Below, piece after piece: positions 52,461 through 64,000 of a DNA stretch of 64,000 nucleotides (position 1 is the first letter of the stretch; each line of letters opens with the position of its first letter). Position numbers and translations under genes: made by a program. Below the pieces are notes generated by a model. The model did not search any database and had not been told where the DNA came from. It saw only the letters and a program-made list of their open reading frames with translations. The stretch is from Zygnema cylindricum (Eukaryota > Streptophyta > Zygnematophyceae > Zygnematales > Zygnemataceae), in the NCBI GenBank assembly GCA_037447655.1, contig JBBHKE010002656.1:1-64000 (forward strand), written 5' to 3'.

Positions 52461-53208
52461 ACAATGAAATCAAGAAAAAGAAAGATAGAGTATAATTTCC
52501 CAATGAAATTTGATACAGATTTGAAGTCCTCAGATTGCTCCAATCCTAGACTTCTTCTCCTTAACAAATCCTTTGAAAAGATCAAGATCTGAGAAATTAA
52601 AAAGACATTGACAGTAAGTTAGTACAAATTCAAATTTTCAATTACCCAACATTGAAACAGAAGGTAAGAATTTCCCCACAAATTTTGCAATAGCAAAATT
52701 GAAAGCTCTCAAAGGTAAGATTCAACCATAAATTTCCAACAGCAAAATTGAAATCAATCAAAAGTAACAATTTAGGGTTTGAAAAGTTTTGAGTCATTTC
52801 TGGACTCCTTTGCTCTTGAAGAAGTAAAGTACTCCACTTTCCTTCTCCTCCATTAGCAAATTTCCCACTTCCCACTACATCAGTATCTTTTACTTTCTAA
52901 TCCTCACATCCTCACCCTTCATGGCTTCAAGCCCTCCCTCTACACATGAATCATTGCTAAGAGAAGGCAAGTTTGTTTGGCCTCTAGGTAATTCGAGTGA
53001 GCTTCAGCGGTGGCTACACTGCCTACCCCGCCTTAGTCCTGAGGACCTAAGCACGCCCCACATCTAACCAGCGGCCGCTGGCAGTGTGGTCACTTAGTTT
53101 CCCTCCAATCCCCTACCACTCACATTGTGGTTCCACCAACCCGGGTCAGAGCACCCTCACCGGTCACGGCAGTCGATTTTCGGGTGAGCAAGCTTCTCTT
53201 TGTTTTTT
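52461..53208 (-). other. gypsy 5' untranslated leader
   Basis: Non-coding stretch between primer site and Gag start. No recognisable sub-feature beyond AT-rich direct repeats of AGCAAAATTGAAA near 52680-52760. Confidence 0.6.
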
Positions 53209-53226
53209 AACCAAGCTCTGATACCA
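53209..53226 (-). promoter_or_regulatory. initiator-Met tRNA primer binding site of the gypsy element
   Basis: Minus strand TGGTATCAGAGCTTGGTT, complementary to the 3' end of plant initiator tRNA-Met (TGGTATCAGAGCCAGGTT expected, two differences). It starts two bases after the LTR. Confidence 0.9.
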
Positions 53227-53228
53227 TA

Positions 53229-54189
53229 TGTAACACGATCTCCTACCTCTCACAAAATCCCATTACTACAAACAATCCCAACCACACATTCCACACATTA
53301 GAAAATACACATCACAACACTCACACAAGGATAAACTTTAAATTAGAAGAAGCTTCTGTCCACATAACATTAGCTTGGTCTCTTGCCCTCGTGGCTCAAC
53401 CCTTCTTATTAAAGTGTTTTCCACTACTCTCCACTCTTAATAATTCTATCTGTTAACTACTAAAACACTATTTAGTTAGTAAGAGATTTCAATGCAAAAT
53501 GCCTTTTCTCCAATTTGGTATTAATCGCTCAGGACCAAGATCAGCCGGAATTTCCACAAACTTTTCCCAAAGGAAAAGATGTCTACTCTCCTCTTACACT
53601 TCACTATTTATCCATCATCGCCCTGGACTCGCCAGGCCAGAGTCAACGTTCCGTTTTAACAGGCTTTTACCTGGGCCAATCATTGATCAGCAAAGACTCA
53701 GACTGACCAATGCAAAAACGTGCGAAATCTCTTGCTAACTACTTAGCACTTTACTAACCAATCAAACGTTACGTTTCACTACGTAACATTTACGTGCAAA
53801 ATTGCGCGCCAAACGAAACGCGACTTCGCACGATCGTGCGTAACAAATTTCGCACGCGAAACTTCCTACGAAATTCCCTTAAGTGAAAGTGACGTTTCGT
53901 ACTAAAATTTGTATGAAACGAACCACCGTGCATACTAAACGTTTCGTTAGAACTTTATGAAACGTACACGCGTAATTTCGGTACTAATTTGACCCTTAAC
54001 CCGTTTCAATGATACCCATTTGTTATTTAGACCCCACGCTGTCACCTAAATACACCCATCGCTATAACTTTTAAAATATAACTCCAAATAGCGTGATTCT
54101 TTCGCGGATGTCTACCAAATTTAGTACTCTATAATCATAATACCTAAATACCCCTTTATAAACAAGTTCGATCCGCTATTGGTGTTACA
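53229..54189 (-). repeat. 5' LTR of the gypsy element
   Basis: TGTAACACG...GGTGTTACA, 961 bp, followed by the GAAGG target duplication and host M5 sequence. Confidence 0.93.
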
Positions 54190-54814
54190 GAAGGCACTCG
54201 CTATTTTTCTCCCTGCATGTCACGTGCATGTACGGAAAAGACGAGCATGTACGGAAAAAAATCTGCAGGTGTCTCGGACCTCCACTTTCATTCATGGGTC
54301 CTTTGTAGAATTTTGCGCCGTCGTTGCCTTTCCCCTCTCCCTTGCTTTTATCTCACACTTTTTAGAATAAGCCATGACAATTGTGGTATTAAATGAAAGA
54401 TATTTGAAAAATAAATTTTTTGACTACCTTTAAGTATATTTTTATGCCAAATCGAGTAAAAAAAGTCGAAAAACGAAATCGGATAGCCATGGCGGAAAGT
54501 TCTTGAATTTGTGACGTCGACGTTGTCACAAGTGAGCATGGCGTCACAATGTCACAAAACCCTAAACATGTACAATGTCACAAAATTACAAAAATCTAGA
54601 CGTCCACATCTGTCGCTGTTTTTGTTGGCGTTACTGATTGTCGAAAGTTTCGTAGTCGTCTTCATCCGTCACAAAGTTGTACCTACGTCAACAACCGTCA
54701 CATGTCAAAGTTCCGATTTCATTTTCGCACATTGGGACGCTCTGCAAAGTAGTACGGAGAATCTTACTACAGTCCAAAATACTTTATCAAAGTACCGATT
54801 ACATGGCATACCCT

Positions 54815-54937
54815 AGTACGTAGAATCTTCACTATAATCCAAAGTACTTTGAACACTCTGAAAAGTAATACGGAGAATCCTCACTAAAATCCAAGGTAAT
54901 TCTTCAAATTACCGGTTACAAGGGCACATACCGTAAG
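54815..54937. repeat. partial extra copies of the M-family 3' end
   Basis: After M5 the sequence repeats the last ~60 bases of the family twice (GTA.GTAGAATCTTCACT, CTGAAAAGTAATACGGAGAA, ...TTACCGGTTACAAGGG). No inverted partner end is present. Confidence 0.65.
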
Positions 54938-56077
54938 TCATAAAGCGCCTCACCAGTCATCAGTCGGTTCCTCAACAAACTCTTAGAAGCTCAAATAATT
55001 TTTCACAAGCAAATGACCTTCAAAAAAAATATACAAAGCTTTATTGATTCTTGAAATCCTCAAAAACATTATAACAGCCCAATCATTACAACCGTCAAAC
55101 ATTTTTTGAGAAACTCTATAACTTAAAGAAACGGATTTACCATGTCTGGGGATTCCTAAACACCCCCCAAGAAGCCTTGAAATAGATCCGAAAAAAAGCT
55201 TACAACTTGTCGAGGACCAACCAAATCGTCGCCCTTGAAAGAACTCTGATATCTCATACATTTCTGGATATTTCAAAAACTTCAAATTCCTTTTTTTTAA
55301 TGTTTTAGTGAAATTTTAAGGGTTTTCAAAGATTTGGCAGGTTTAAAGAACTTATAAGGACCTTCAAAATCTTTCCAAGATCTTTAAAATCGTCCATTAG
55401 AGAGCTTGACAATTATAGCAATTCGTAAATTGTGTGATAAGAAAAAGCACATTGACTACCCGAAAAATGTTCAGCTCTAATAACAATGGGCACTGTATCC
55501 ATCCTTTTCTTCCAATCACTTCTCAGTCAAAATATATGTTATCCTTTCAATTAGTGAAACCAAATTAATGTTGTTGCAGGAAAAGGCATTGAGTTGACAC
55601 TTTGTAGGTGCAAAAGAAAGTATGTAAGGCAACGTTTAATAAATTTGGATTTCTACCGATCTTCTCGGCTTACTTTTGGGCACAGTATTTCATCAGAATT
55701 GAGCAACACATGGAGGACAAGTGTGGAAAGTATCATAAGATGTTGCAATTTACAGAAGTTATACTGAAGGTACACCTTTTTTTTTTTTGGAATAAATGTA
55801 TAACATTAAGTACCCCTTGAGCAACCAAGAATCCTAAGTCCAACTCTCAGCAAATTATGATACAAATAAAATGTTTAAATAGAATACTGTAACGGACTAA
55901 CACCTGAAGTCTAGCGCTAGACTCAATGCTACAACTAAACCAAAATTGAATGATAGTGCTATAACGAATCGAAAAGAATTTGTAACTAAGTTGTGGTATT
56001 TTTTTACAACTCTGCTTGAAGTTGACCGACTGTCAAGAGCGCAGTTTCTTTTGTCAAAACTGTAGCTTGTCTAGACT
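54938..56077. other. gene-free stretch 3' of the right-hand gene
   Basis: No motif-bearing ORF. The frame 55608-55820 is short and unrecognised. The part adjacent to 56078 is probably the 3' untranslated region of the minus-strand gene. Confidence 0.45.
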
Positions 56078-56793
56078 CTAGAGTGGTAGTGGAGAACATG
56101 TAATCGCTTCACGAGAACCAATCATCTGCCAGTCGAAGAAAAGATATTGATTGGTTGACTGAGCGCGATGAAGCTCCACTGCCAACACATTAGTGCCAGT
56201 TTTAAACCAACCGCCTGTCAATTGAATGGTGTTGTACGCCCAATTCCCCCCATAGCTTGCAAAACTTGTGGCATTGACAGGGCCAGCTGGAATGTTTGGA
56301 GATCTATAGGCTTCCACGCCATTGATGTACAGCACCTGAAACAGGCAGCCGAATACTATGTGGATGGTAAGCTCTGCAGTTGTCATTTACACGACTTGTT
56401 TCAAAGAAGAAGATGAAGTATGTGGCTGATCTTATCATGTACTGGTAGAAGTTGAATTGCCACTCAAAAGAGAGCTAGGTGTTTAGTAATATCTTATTTA
56501 GAAACTTAGAATGTTTTCCATACTGCATACTGACTGCAGCTTACACGGGTTACAGATTCTCGCCAACATGTCATTATACAAAAGAGTGTTTTGCAGCTCA
56601 ATGTCTGGTTTAGAGAAACTTACAGCGCCGTCATTTGACAGAAGCTGACTGGTCAATCTAAAATTGCACGCAGCATCAGGGACTTGAATTGTTTTGCGGA
56701 AATAATATGTGCGTTGTGGCTCGCTTGCATTTGGTCCCGGGACTATGTTTGTCTTCAATAACCAATAGCCGGCCCATCCAAGTGGTGCTGGTC
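56078..56793 (-). other. domain: galactose-binding-like module C and C-terminus
   Basis: Exon 56624-56793 (GPAPLGWAGYWLLKTNIVPG, TYYFRKTIQVPDAACNFRL, LSNDGA) joins to 56078-56335 (VLYINGVEAYRSPNIPAGP, GTNVLAVELHRAQSTNQYLF, FDWQMIG) and ends at a TAG after SPLPL. The join restores DGAVLYINGVE, confirming the intron 56336-56623. Confidence 0.65.
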
Positions 56794-59700
56794 CTGCTCA
56801 TGCCACATACAAAGGTGACGGACTTAGTCAGAATATACTGTAATCATATGGAGGTTGAGGAGGCATAGATATGTTTGGGCCATCATCCATTATTTCTTGT
56901 GCATGAACACCTGTTTTTTGAACAGATAAAGGTTCCATGGACCGAATGATCATCAAAAACATGTCAAAGAGTTACATTCAGGATTGTAAATCAACAAGAA
57001 AAATCACAGAGAGAAATTAGTTACCTGATGGCCATGAACTTGAATCGTAGGTAGGTGACATCCAGTTAGCAGGGGGCAATGGTTGGCTGCCATCAAGGTA
57101 TTGCCAATTGGTGTTTTGCTGTTCATTACCCGAAGCAAACACATAATCAGCACAATGCATTAGAGCACTTTATGTCGATTTTGTCATTTTCCCTACTACT
57201 TACACATCCAATTGCCAAGCTTGACTCATTAGTTGGCGTCCAACCTGTTGCTGCCAAAACCTAGAAGCACGTCCATGGTAACAGAATTTCCAGAAATAGT
57301 TAACTGGATAACTTGGTGATTGCCTACCTCATCAGAAAATGGAAACAGCAAATAACAACTTACAGGAAGAACTGTGCGGTCCACTTGTCGGACACATGTT
57401 GTTGGCGACCCGGGGAGAGCGGAGCACGGCACGACGACATTGCGGAAGAGGTCCATGTCAACTGCTGCGCTTCGTTTCCATGCCCATCCGGCATGGAGCT
57501 CTACGGCTATCCAATTTGTGCCCACCTGCGCATTGACAAAGGCATTGGACATCCATTACTCGGTCAGTATACGCATTACTGAGTAAAGAATGTGTGGCAC
57601 AATGAATAAATTCTTGCGTGTCATAACAAGAAGTTATGAGGAACGGAAAGAATAGAAGGGAACAAGGAGGGGAACCATACCACCAAGGCTGAGCTTGTGT
57701 TTCGAAAGCATGTTGCACATGGAAAGTAGTTCCATGCTAGGTTGCTTCCGGTTGTGCCTGTTGAGGACAATGGTGTAGTTTTGGAGTTGATGGGCTCCAA
57801 TGGCATTTGGGGACGCCAAATCTCAATTCCATTCAAGTAGACAACAGCACCGTCTACTCTTCGAATATTGAAGTCTGCAACAGAAAAACATAACCTGGAC
57901 ATGTGCAGTCATTGAATTGTCTTCGTTCCACCTTACTGTTTTGTCAAAGTTTGCTATCGTGCACTTGCGGAAAACTTAAAAGAATATTGATGAGAAGAGA
58001 CATGTTCTCTATTAAATATGGTCAAGGCTCGTAGGCTTACCAATGCCAAACGTGTTGCCTAGGGCGGTAGAAGTGAGGCTAAATGCCTTGGCAAAGTAGG
58101 CTGTCACATTGCCATCTTGAGTCCAGGCTCTCAGAGTTGTTCCAAACGTATCCCAGGCCGGCGAATCAAGGTTGAAACCAAGAGGACCTTTCCCGGTGGG
58201 CCAACTTGCCACATTTCTGCAAGAGGAAGAATATGGAAAAAACATGTAAGATTCACACTAAATTGTCAACTATTTTCCAACAAATAATTCTGCAAACAGA
58301 TGCAATAATGTACTTGACGCCGTTATTCGGCTCGTGAAGTTTCCATCTTCAGTGATCTCCTCACCCTCTCTTCCAAGTGGGGTTGAGAGCGTCCATATTT
58401 CCGCCCTTGTCGTAGAATGCCCATGCGGTGGCGTTGCGAGGCCACACCTCCGTGGGAGTGGTGGCGTTGCCCACAGGGAGGCATCTCCCGCGGCTGCACA
58501 CCCATCCGGCCGTACAGTCCAGCTGGCCGCCGCCGTTGTCCACCAACCCGTCGCAGTCGTCATCCACCCCATTGCACCTGCACCCGGACCACCGCCATGG
58601 CCATCAGATTCGATGTCCGCTATAGCTTAACTCCACGGCAAGGATTTCCGCTAACGTCCTGAATCTAAACCAGGATTACGGCATGGTTGTCTCGTCGTTT
58701 GTTACTGTGCAGCCAAGAATCCGGTTCCGGACTTCCGTAACTGGTATGGCCTATATTGAACAGCCAGGGAGGTTAGTAGAGGAGGACTTACACTTCAAGA
58801 TTCACTGGGGGAGCAGTGCATTGCTGGAAAATGCCGCTGGTGCAAGTTTCTATGCCCACTCCACACGCGGTTTGGCACGATCTTGTCAGGAGCTGTCCCG
58901 TGGATGACTCGTCAATGTTACCTGCAGAAAACAGTAAAAACATGTTCACGTTTTACTGTTTTAGCATGTTTTATCAAACACCGTGTGAACGTAACATTTT
59001 CAGCCCAAGAATTTTGCGCTTGGAAACATCAAATGTTTGGCAGGGATGGGAGCCTTGGAATATGAAAATTGAGTTTGCTGACTGAATTTTGTGCCGATCT
59101 ACACTATGTATGCCAAGGGAAGACATTTAGAGGCGCGGTATGCACCATTATTGTTGTTGTCCACCCCATCACATATTTCCGGAGTGATGCTTGGGCCGGA
59201 ACAAGATGGTCTGCAATGACAAGAAACATATCAACAGGGTAAGATCCATCACACTCTTCAACAATCAAATATGAAGCAAGTACATGAACTCTCTTGAATT
59301 GCTTTGATGAGTGTGATGTTAGAGTGCTTGCGACAAACTATTTGATAATCGATGAACACACCTGCGAATGCCAGAAATTCTCACGTCGAAGGCAAATTGC
59401 CAGGCCCAGCTGGCAATCATGTGTACCTCCGCAGCGATGGTGTTCACTCCCTCGACAAGATAGTACGATGAACCAGTTCCCGGCAATGCCACGGTGAAAG
59501 TTTGCCAGTTTAGCCATGGGGATTGCATCAGAGCCTGGCATCAGATTACTTTGCGGTGTCAGTTCCTTCCTGAAAATCTAAGACAGCATGGCGACCTGTG
59601 AGTGGCACATAGATTTGATGCTCAAGGGTTTCACAGACAGAGATGTACAAGATATCATGACGCAAACAGCATGATTCCTTTTAGAATATTTCTGTGGATG

Positions 59701-62700
59701 TGTGGCGGAAAGTTCAATAGAAATGATGTCAATATTAGAAACTCTCAAACACACCGTCGTTTTGTTGGAGAGTGTGCCGTTGGGCAAATTTGAGCGCAGC
59801 ATCTCCTGATTGTTGAGGTACAAAATGACGCCATCGTCGACAATGACCTCAATCTGGAGGGAAGAATAGCAGGCTGTGTCGGTGAGGGTGAAGGTCCGAC
59901 GGAAATAGTACGTCAGAATCGATGTCGAAGGCTGAGCGAGAAACGTGCCCACTTTGGGATCTTTCCCTGTTGAGTAAACGAGTAAATACATTAGCTGCCA
60001 AGTGGAACCGGATATAAGGTTAGTGGACTCAGACTTAACAGACACTCTCAACACTGCTGTTGCATTTTGTTTTTTTTACCGTCAACATGGAGACCTCAAT
60101 GAAGCAGTAATGGAGAAACTTACATCCTGTGAATCCTAGTGGTCCTGTGCCATTTTTCCAGGTAGACGAGGCAGTGAGGGGGTTGTAGAAGAAAGGCCGT
60201 AATTCTTTGCCCGAGTCATCGAACCGCCAGTTGCTGCCTGACCAGACAATGCCGCATTGCCTGCACCAGCAGCCAAAAATGAATTGTCGAGTTATTAATT
60301 TCTGTAGAGTTACTAATGGCCTGTTGGACAGGCAATATGCACATATGTTTTAAAAATATAATACTCTTAAACAGAATCTCCTCTGTGCCTGTTTTCATGT
60401 GTCACTGGCTGGTCTATGGACTTCATAGCAGTTTTCTTCCATAGACTGCAATGATTAGTAGGAAATGGAAAAGTCAGATCTTCTTATCTGCAAGCAATTA
60501 AGTCACTTCTCCTTGAGTCACGCAACTCTCCTGGACCCATTAGAGCCTGTTGACCAATGTAATCCAGCTAAGCTTGACAGAAAAGAAGTAAAGTTATTGC
60601 TGTTTGTTAGGGTTTTTAAGCGTACGTGTTTCCCGAACAGGCAATGGGGTTATTGCCCGGGACGACAGTGATAGTCCCATCCCAGACTGGACCCAAGGCA
60701 AGATCCAGCCGTGGCAACTGATTGGCGCCACTGCAGACATAGCTGTACTGCAAATTGGATGTTGTGTTCGCCAATGGTGTGGTGCCTCCGCATTGCCTGC
60801 AGAAAAAATAGTTTTGGTAGAAGTTCAGAGAATGTATGTAAAACAAATTCTTATTCTTGAAACAAGTGTGGAAACAATTCTGAACACCTAAAATCAGAGT
60901 TAAAGCCGTTTGTCTACATTTTCCGATTGAAAAAGAACAACATGGTTAAACATGAATCTCTTGGGTGGATAGCTCTATGAGTATTTTAAGAGCTCTATGA
61001 GTATTTTAAGTGATAGAGACGGAAATGAACATACCTGAAAAAGACGCTTTCGGAGTTTGGTGCAATCCAAGATTGGATGGCTTGGGGCTGAAACTGGAGA
61101 GTCAGACCAGCCCCGCAAAGACTTACGCCTCTATATCGCACTGTGATGCCTGTGGGGGTGAAGTTAGGAGCTTTATGAGATGGAACAATAGTCACTTGAT
61201 ATGTCTGGTTTGCCAGCAATACCGCAAAAAAGTGCCGCAAAACAGGTTTCACTTCATTGACTCTGTTGAGGTTTCCGTTGAGAGTGATGACTTGACCATC
61301 ACTTACACGGGTGATCTGGATATAACTGTCGAACGGAAAACACATTGAAAGTAAACAAATGCAAACATTAATAATCGTCCACTGTAGACATTTGTAGCAT
61401 TCATTTTCTGTGAACAGCACCTTAATTTTTTTGCAGCAAGCAAAACCCTTCGTAAACACCTTGATTCTGAAAATTATTTGCACATTTCGTATTTATAAAC
61501 TGACACAGACCTTATACAGCCTTAATTTTTCTGCTCACAAAGCCGACAGTAGAGTGTCAGTTATGTTATCTCAATCTCACCTGAAATCTCCACGAACAAA
61601 ATTGACATTGTTGCTGGTACTTGTGAATCCAGGCTCAGAATAACTGATCTGAATGCTTCGGTAGCATGTGCCAGGGCAGGAATATGCGTTCCATGTGTTG
61701 TTAAACTGACAGTTTTTGCCTCCTGGAGGCAAAATCTTGGAATTATTGGCTACTAGGTAACCAGGGGTTCCGATAATACTTCCATCTCTGTCCCAAAGTG
61801 TTAAGAATTGGGACTGTTCTCCTCCATCAGAAGTAGTGTTCCACGGCTGCAGTTTGATCGACACCTTTGAATTAGGAGAACTGCAATTTATGTAGAATAA
61901 TGTCAAACTCTATAAGAAACTGTGGTAATTTTTTCTCAATTTTAATTGAAATTTTTGCTGTGTAAGTAGATACTTACGTTATATTGGTAGATTTGAGGAG
62001 GAAGCCAAATCGGATTCGTATTGGTGGAAAATTTAATGTTCTAGAGCATAACCAAGATCATACAGTGAAAAAATCATATGTTAGTAAGGAATCGACAAAG
62101 AGTCAAAAAATGGCAGTTAGGAACAGTAGTCGGTCTGAACGGACCCATTTTTGGCTCAAAAAACATGGGACGAAGAATGCGTTATAAACTCATCCGGCTG
62201 ATCTCTCAAAACAGTAGTCATCGTGTTTACTGAAAGGAAATTATTCAATTTCGTTAAAGGGCCATATCAAATCAAAAAATTGAAGCTTCTTTGCAAGAAA
62301 TGAAAACATTCCCTGTCAAGATTTTGAAATAAATCTGTGGCTTACAGTGATAGAATGACCGGGGTTCCAAAATTCGGCCCCACCAACAAGGGCAATTGCA
62401 CTTGCAGTTCGACAAGTTTTGTCATAATTTGTGAAACTGCTCTGCAAGTAGCCCATGAGGCACTTTCTCAGTACATATCAGGAGAAAGAATCAAACCAAA
62501 TAGGAAGTTAGAGAATGGCTGTGTAAAAGAAGCAGAATTTGTTAGAAAAGGCAACAGAGCATTGCGAAATTTTGATTGTAGTTAAATAATCAACGAAAAA
62601 GGCAGAGGAATCAAAGCTGGAAGGTCTATTGCAAACCGTACGTGACATTTTGAATTGTGTTAGGAATAAGAAAGCCGTCAATAGTTCGACTCTGGTCTAA

Positions 62701-64000
62701 CAACAATCCAAAAGTTGGAGCAGTCCGAGAGAATCCTCCCGTTGACCTTCCTTGAACTCCCCACTGAAGCGGCATGCTGTGAAGCCACCTCAAAAAAGAA
62801 AAAAAATGGTACAGAACTGCCGTTAGAACTTGCAGAAAAATGATTATAATTGTTCATTTTCCCCAAACCACTGAAGCTATCCCTCCTCTTTCGACAAAAT
62901 ATGCCTCGTCTGTCCAAATGTGAGAAGCATTATTGTATAAAAGGAGATTTTCTGGTTTGATTTACTTACGCACAACCTGAAGCTGGACGACAGGGAGCCC
63001 ACGTGTCGCTCCTCCAGCACTGCTCCGGATTTCCCAAATTGTTAGTGAGGGCAGTAATACTCGAATCCTTCAGGATAACTGACTGGTCTTGGTGAAGAAA
63101 TGCACCCCAGCCATTGTCCGCAATATCGCAATTGCTGACCGTTAAGTAATCAGTAGCGTGGATAAAGAGACTGCAAGAAAACAAACAATTGTGATTTTTA
63201 ATTATCAGTTGTGTTAGTTTTATTTACGCTGGTCCACACTAATTTTGGGAGTAGTCTCACCAGTGATGGTTGGTATATTTTACACCAATTCATGTTTGTA
63301 CTAGTTAGATTTAGTTAACGCAATGTTAGAAATTATGAAGTAGACTTGGTGCAGGAAAAATGTGGACTACACCAATGATGGTGAACAAATGTTCTGTCAA
63401 ATCAAAGGTAAGGTCAGAAAGTTCCTCTTTGGAAGGTAGGCCAGCATACCCCATAAAGACATTTTTGTAGAGGGTAAGACGATCAGCATATCCGGGGATA
63501 GGCTCCTGTGGAGGGTAACAAAATAAGTGGTGTCAGTTGATGAAATGGTATTTCAAATTAGTGAACGCAACAAATTTGTACAAACAACAAAAAAAAAGAA
63601 CTGGTTCCTAGCATTTACAGGCAACAGTGTCCAAAGGCATAATTAATCTCTCAATAGATTGACATGAAGAAACTGATGAACTTTTGAGCCTAACTGCTTC
63701 AAAAAAATGTTAAAGTTTGTGTTAAGGACAAAATCGTGTTTCTCCTGCAAGTCTTCAAAAGGACCGCAAAATCCCAATTCTGGGCATATGTTTTTCTGCA
63801 TGAAAGAAAAGAAAAGTAAAACAATACCCGATTTTCATCACGAGGTCGAAGTCCATTTGGATAAAACCGAATGCCTGCATCCCCGTTGGAATGTGCAACA
63901 TTTCCCGAGAAAGTTGCAAGACTTTGGGATATCGGGACAGTGCTATTGATTCCAGGAATGTTCAAAGACATGCCTCGAACTGCAGTTCGAAGCTCAATCC
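56078..64000 (-). CDS. large secreted G8/parallel-beta-helix protein with MopE-like and galactose-binding-like modules (5' partial)
   Basis: About 20 minus-strand exons with GT-AG introns; the 5' end is beyond the window. Best exons: 63828-64000, ~63373-63505, 62970-63170, 62642-62776, 61978-62040, 61581-61880, 61035-61325, 60626-60796, 60124-60260, 59755-59965, 59362-59534, 59146-59210, 58792-58921, 58365-58577, 58041-58216, 57681-57874, ~57364-57540, one or two small exons in 57185-57345, 57025-57120, 56624-56793, 56078-56335 (stop TAG). Adjacent exon lengths sum to multiples of three, supporting the joins. The N-terminal part resembles the beta-helix region of G8 proteins (PKHD1L1/CEMIP/TMEM2); then Cys-rich sequence, galactose-binding-like module A, a MopE-like motif region, and modules B and C. 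Many NxT/S sites and Cys suggest an extracellular protein. Exact function is unknown. Confidence 0.75.
57025..58216 (-). other. domain: galactose-binding-like module B
   Basis: Exons encode GKGPLGFNLDSPAWDTFGTTL, YFAKAFSLTSTA, VDGAVVYLNGIEIWRPQMP, and VGTNWIAVELHAGWAWKRSAAVDMDL. One or two small exons between 57185 and 57345 are uncertain; 57025-57120 (NWQYLDGSQPLPPANW) already begins the lead-in to module C. Confidence 0.55.
58365..59210 (-). other. domain: MopE-like metal-binding motifs
   Basis: Across three exons: EICDGVDNNNNG (59146-59210), then DESSTGQLLTRSCQTACGVG with ETCTSGIFQQC (58792-58921), then CNGVDDDCDGLVDNGG and CTAGWVCSRGRC (58365-58577). The CDGxDxxxDG motif followed by a C..G.G.C spacer is the putative metal-binding repeat of MopE-type proteins, common in myxobacteria and other bacteria. 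Confidence 0.7.
59362..60260 (-). other. domain: galactose-binding-like module A
   Basis: Exons 60124-60260, 59755-59965 and 59362-59534 read GTGPLGF, TYYFRRTFTLTDTACYSSLQ, VDDGVILYLNNQEMLRSNLP and EGVNTIAAEVHMIASWAWQFAFDVRISG. This is the pattern of jelly-roll carbohydrate-binding-like modules found in many secreted bacterial and algal proteins (YFR..F, DDG..VYLNG, N.IAVE.H, FD). A related module occurs twice more downstream. Confidence 0.6.
61035..64000 (-). other. domain: G8-family / parallel-beta-helix region
   Basis: Exons encode FSGNVAHSNGDAGIRFYPNG, DRLTLYKNVFMGYAG, LFIHATDYLTVSNCDIADNG and SSITALTNN, repeated beta-strand rungs as in PbH1 repeats. Then come the LWDRDGSIIGTPGYLV block with ...NTWNAYSCPGTCYRS, and TRVSDGQVITLNGN...HFFAVLLANQTYQV. 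The NVAHSN.G.R and WDRDGS blocks are characteristic of the PKHD1L1/CEMIP/TMEM2 group. The G8 domain itself would lie upstream, outside the window. Confidence 0.6.

Larger units (their letters stand above)
46381..54189 (-). mobile_element. complete Ty3/gypsy retrotransposon (chromovirus-like)
   Basis: 7,809 bp with LTRs 46381-47348 (968 bp) and 53229-54189 (961 bp), each TGTAACA...TGTTACA, and 5-bp target duplications GAAGG (46376-46380 and 54190-54194). Minus-strand order: 5' LTR, initiator-Met primer site, Gag with zinc knuckles, protease, RT, RNase H, integrase, chromodomain-like tail, 3' LTR; RT before integrase defines Ty3/gypsy. Many stops and frameshifts are present. The expected polypurine tract next to the 3' LTR is replaced by 19 bp of host flank (47349-47367). 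Confidence 0.95.
46056..54813 (+). mobile_element. MITE-like M5, interrupted by the gypsy element
   Basis: Starts GGGTATGTCCCCATGTATTC after the TAA shared with M4; the left part runs to 46380 and the right part from 54190 to 54813 (ACATGGCATACCC, decayed). The two parts join at GAAGG into the M-family sequence GGGAAGGCACTCGCTATTTT. Confidence 0.78.

Noticed and set aside
58334-58662. Plus-strand proline/serine-rich ORFs
   Set aside because: They are the antisense shadow of the Cys-rich MopE-like exon on the minus strand.
1-64000. CRISPR arrays, operons or prophage
   Set aside because: The window is eukaryotic; tandem repeats seen are short, lack spacers and have no cas genes nearby.

Overview
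This is eukaryotic nuclear DNA, most likely from the green lineage (a streptophyte alga or early land plant). The evidence is a copper-transporting P1B ATPase of the RAN1/HMA7 type split by nine GT-AG introns, Ty1/copia and Ty3/gypsy elements with initiator-Met tRNA primer sites, and a large extracellular protein gene with many short introns. The second gene is not typical of land plants, so a charophyte-like alga is the better guess; that is inference. No prokaryotic operons, rRNA or CRISPR are visible.

Layout. 1-4812: degenerate copia element on the + strand (element 1, 5' end outside the window) with a ~1 kb 3' LTR, inserted into a LINE reverse-transcriptase relic (4813-~5900, minus). 7106-10425: an LTR remnant followed by a 5'-truncated copia element (element 2, minus) that keeps an open 494-codon RT-RNase H frame. 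~11200-13656: LTR, primer site, gag and protease of a third copia (+), cut by element 3 (13657-18226, minus). 18227-26400: AT-rich, gene-poor DNA with a hAT (BED/DUF659) relic and several TAA-flanked MITE-like elements. 26799-32863: the copper ATPase gene (+). 32864-36930: gene-poor, with a gypsy integrase scrap, a fold-back element and short tandem repeats. 36931-54813: a nest of TAA-flanked MITEs that hosts a complete copia (element 4, 37243-43557, TSD CAACC) and a complete gypsy chromovirus-like element (46381-54189, TSD GAAGG). 56078-64000: 3' part of a multi-exon minus-strand gene for a secreted protein combining a G8-family/parallel-beta-helix region, MopE-like CDGxDxxxDG motifs and three galactose-binding-like modules.

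Only two host genes are convincing. Nearly everything else is transposon debris, and the order of insertion can be read from target-site duplications. The most unusual points are: (i) a chimeric copia joining gag-RT of one family to RNase H and LTR of another; (ii) an antisense tRNA-like A-box/B-box segment in the LTRs of that second family; (iii) copia gag ATG codons lying inside a primer site complementary to the anticodon arm of initiator tRNA-Met; (iv) host flanking sequence found inside the gypsy element next to its 3' LTR; and (v) the mixed domain architecture of the right-hand gene.
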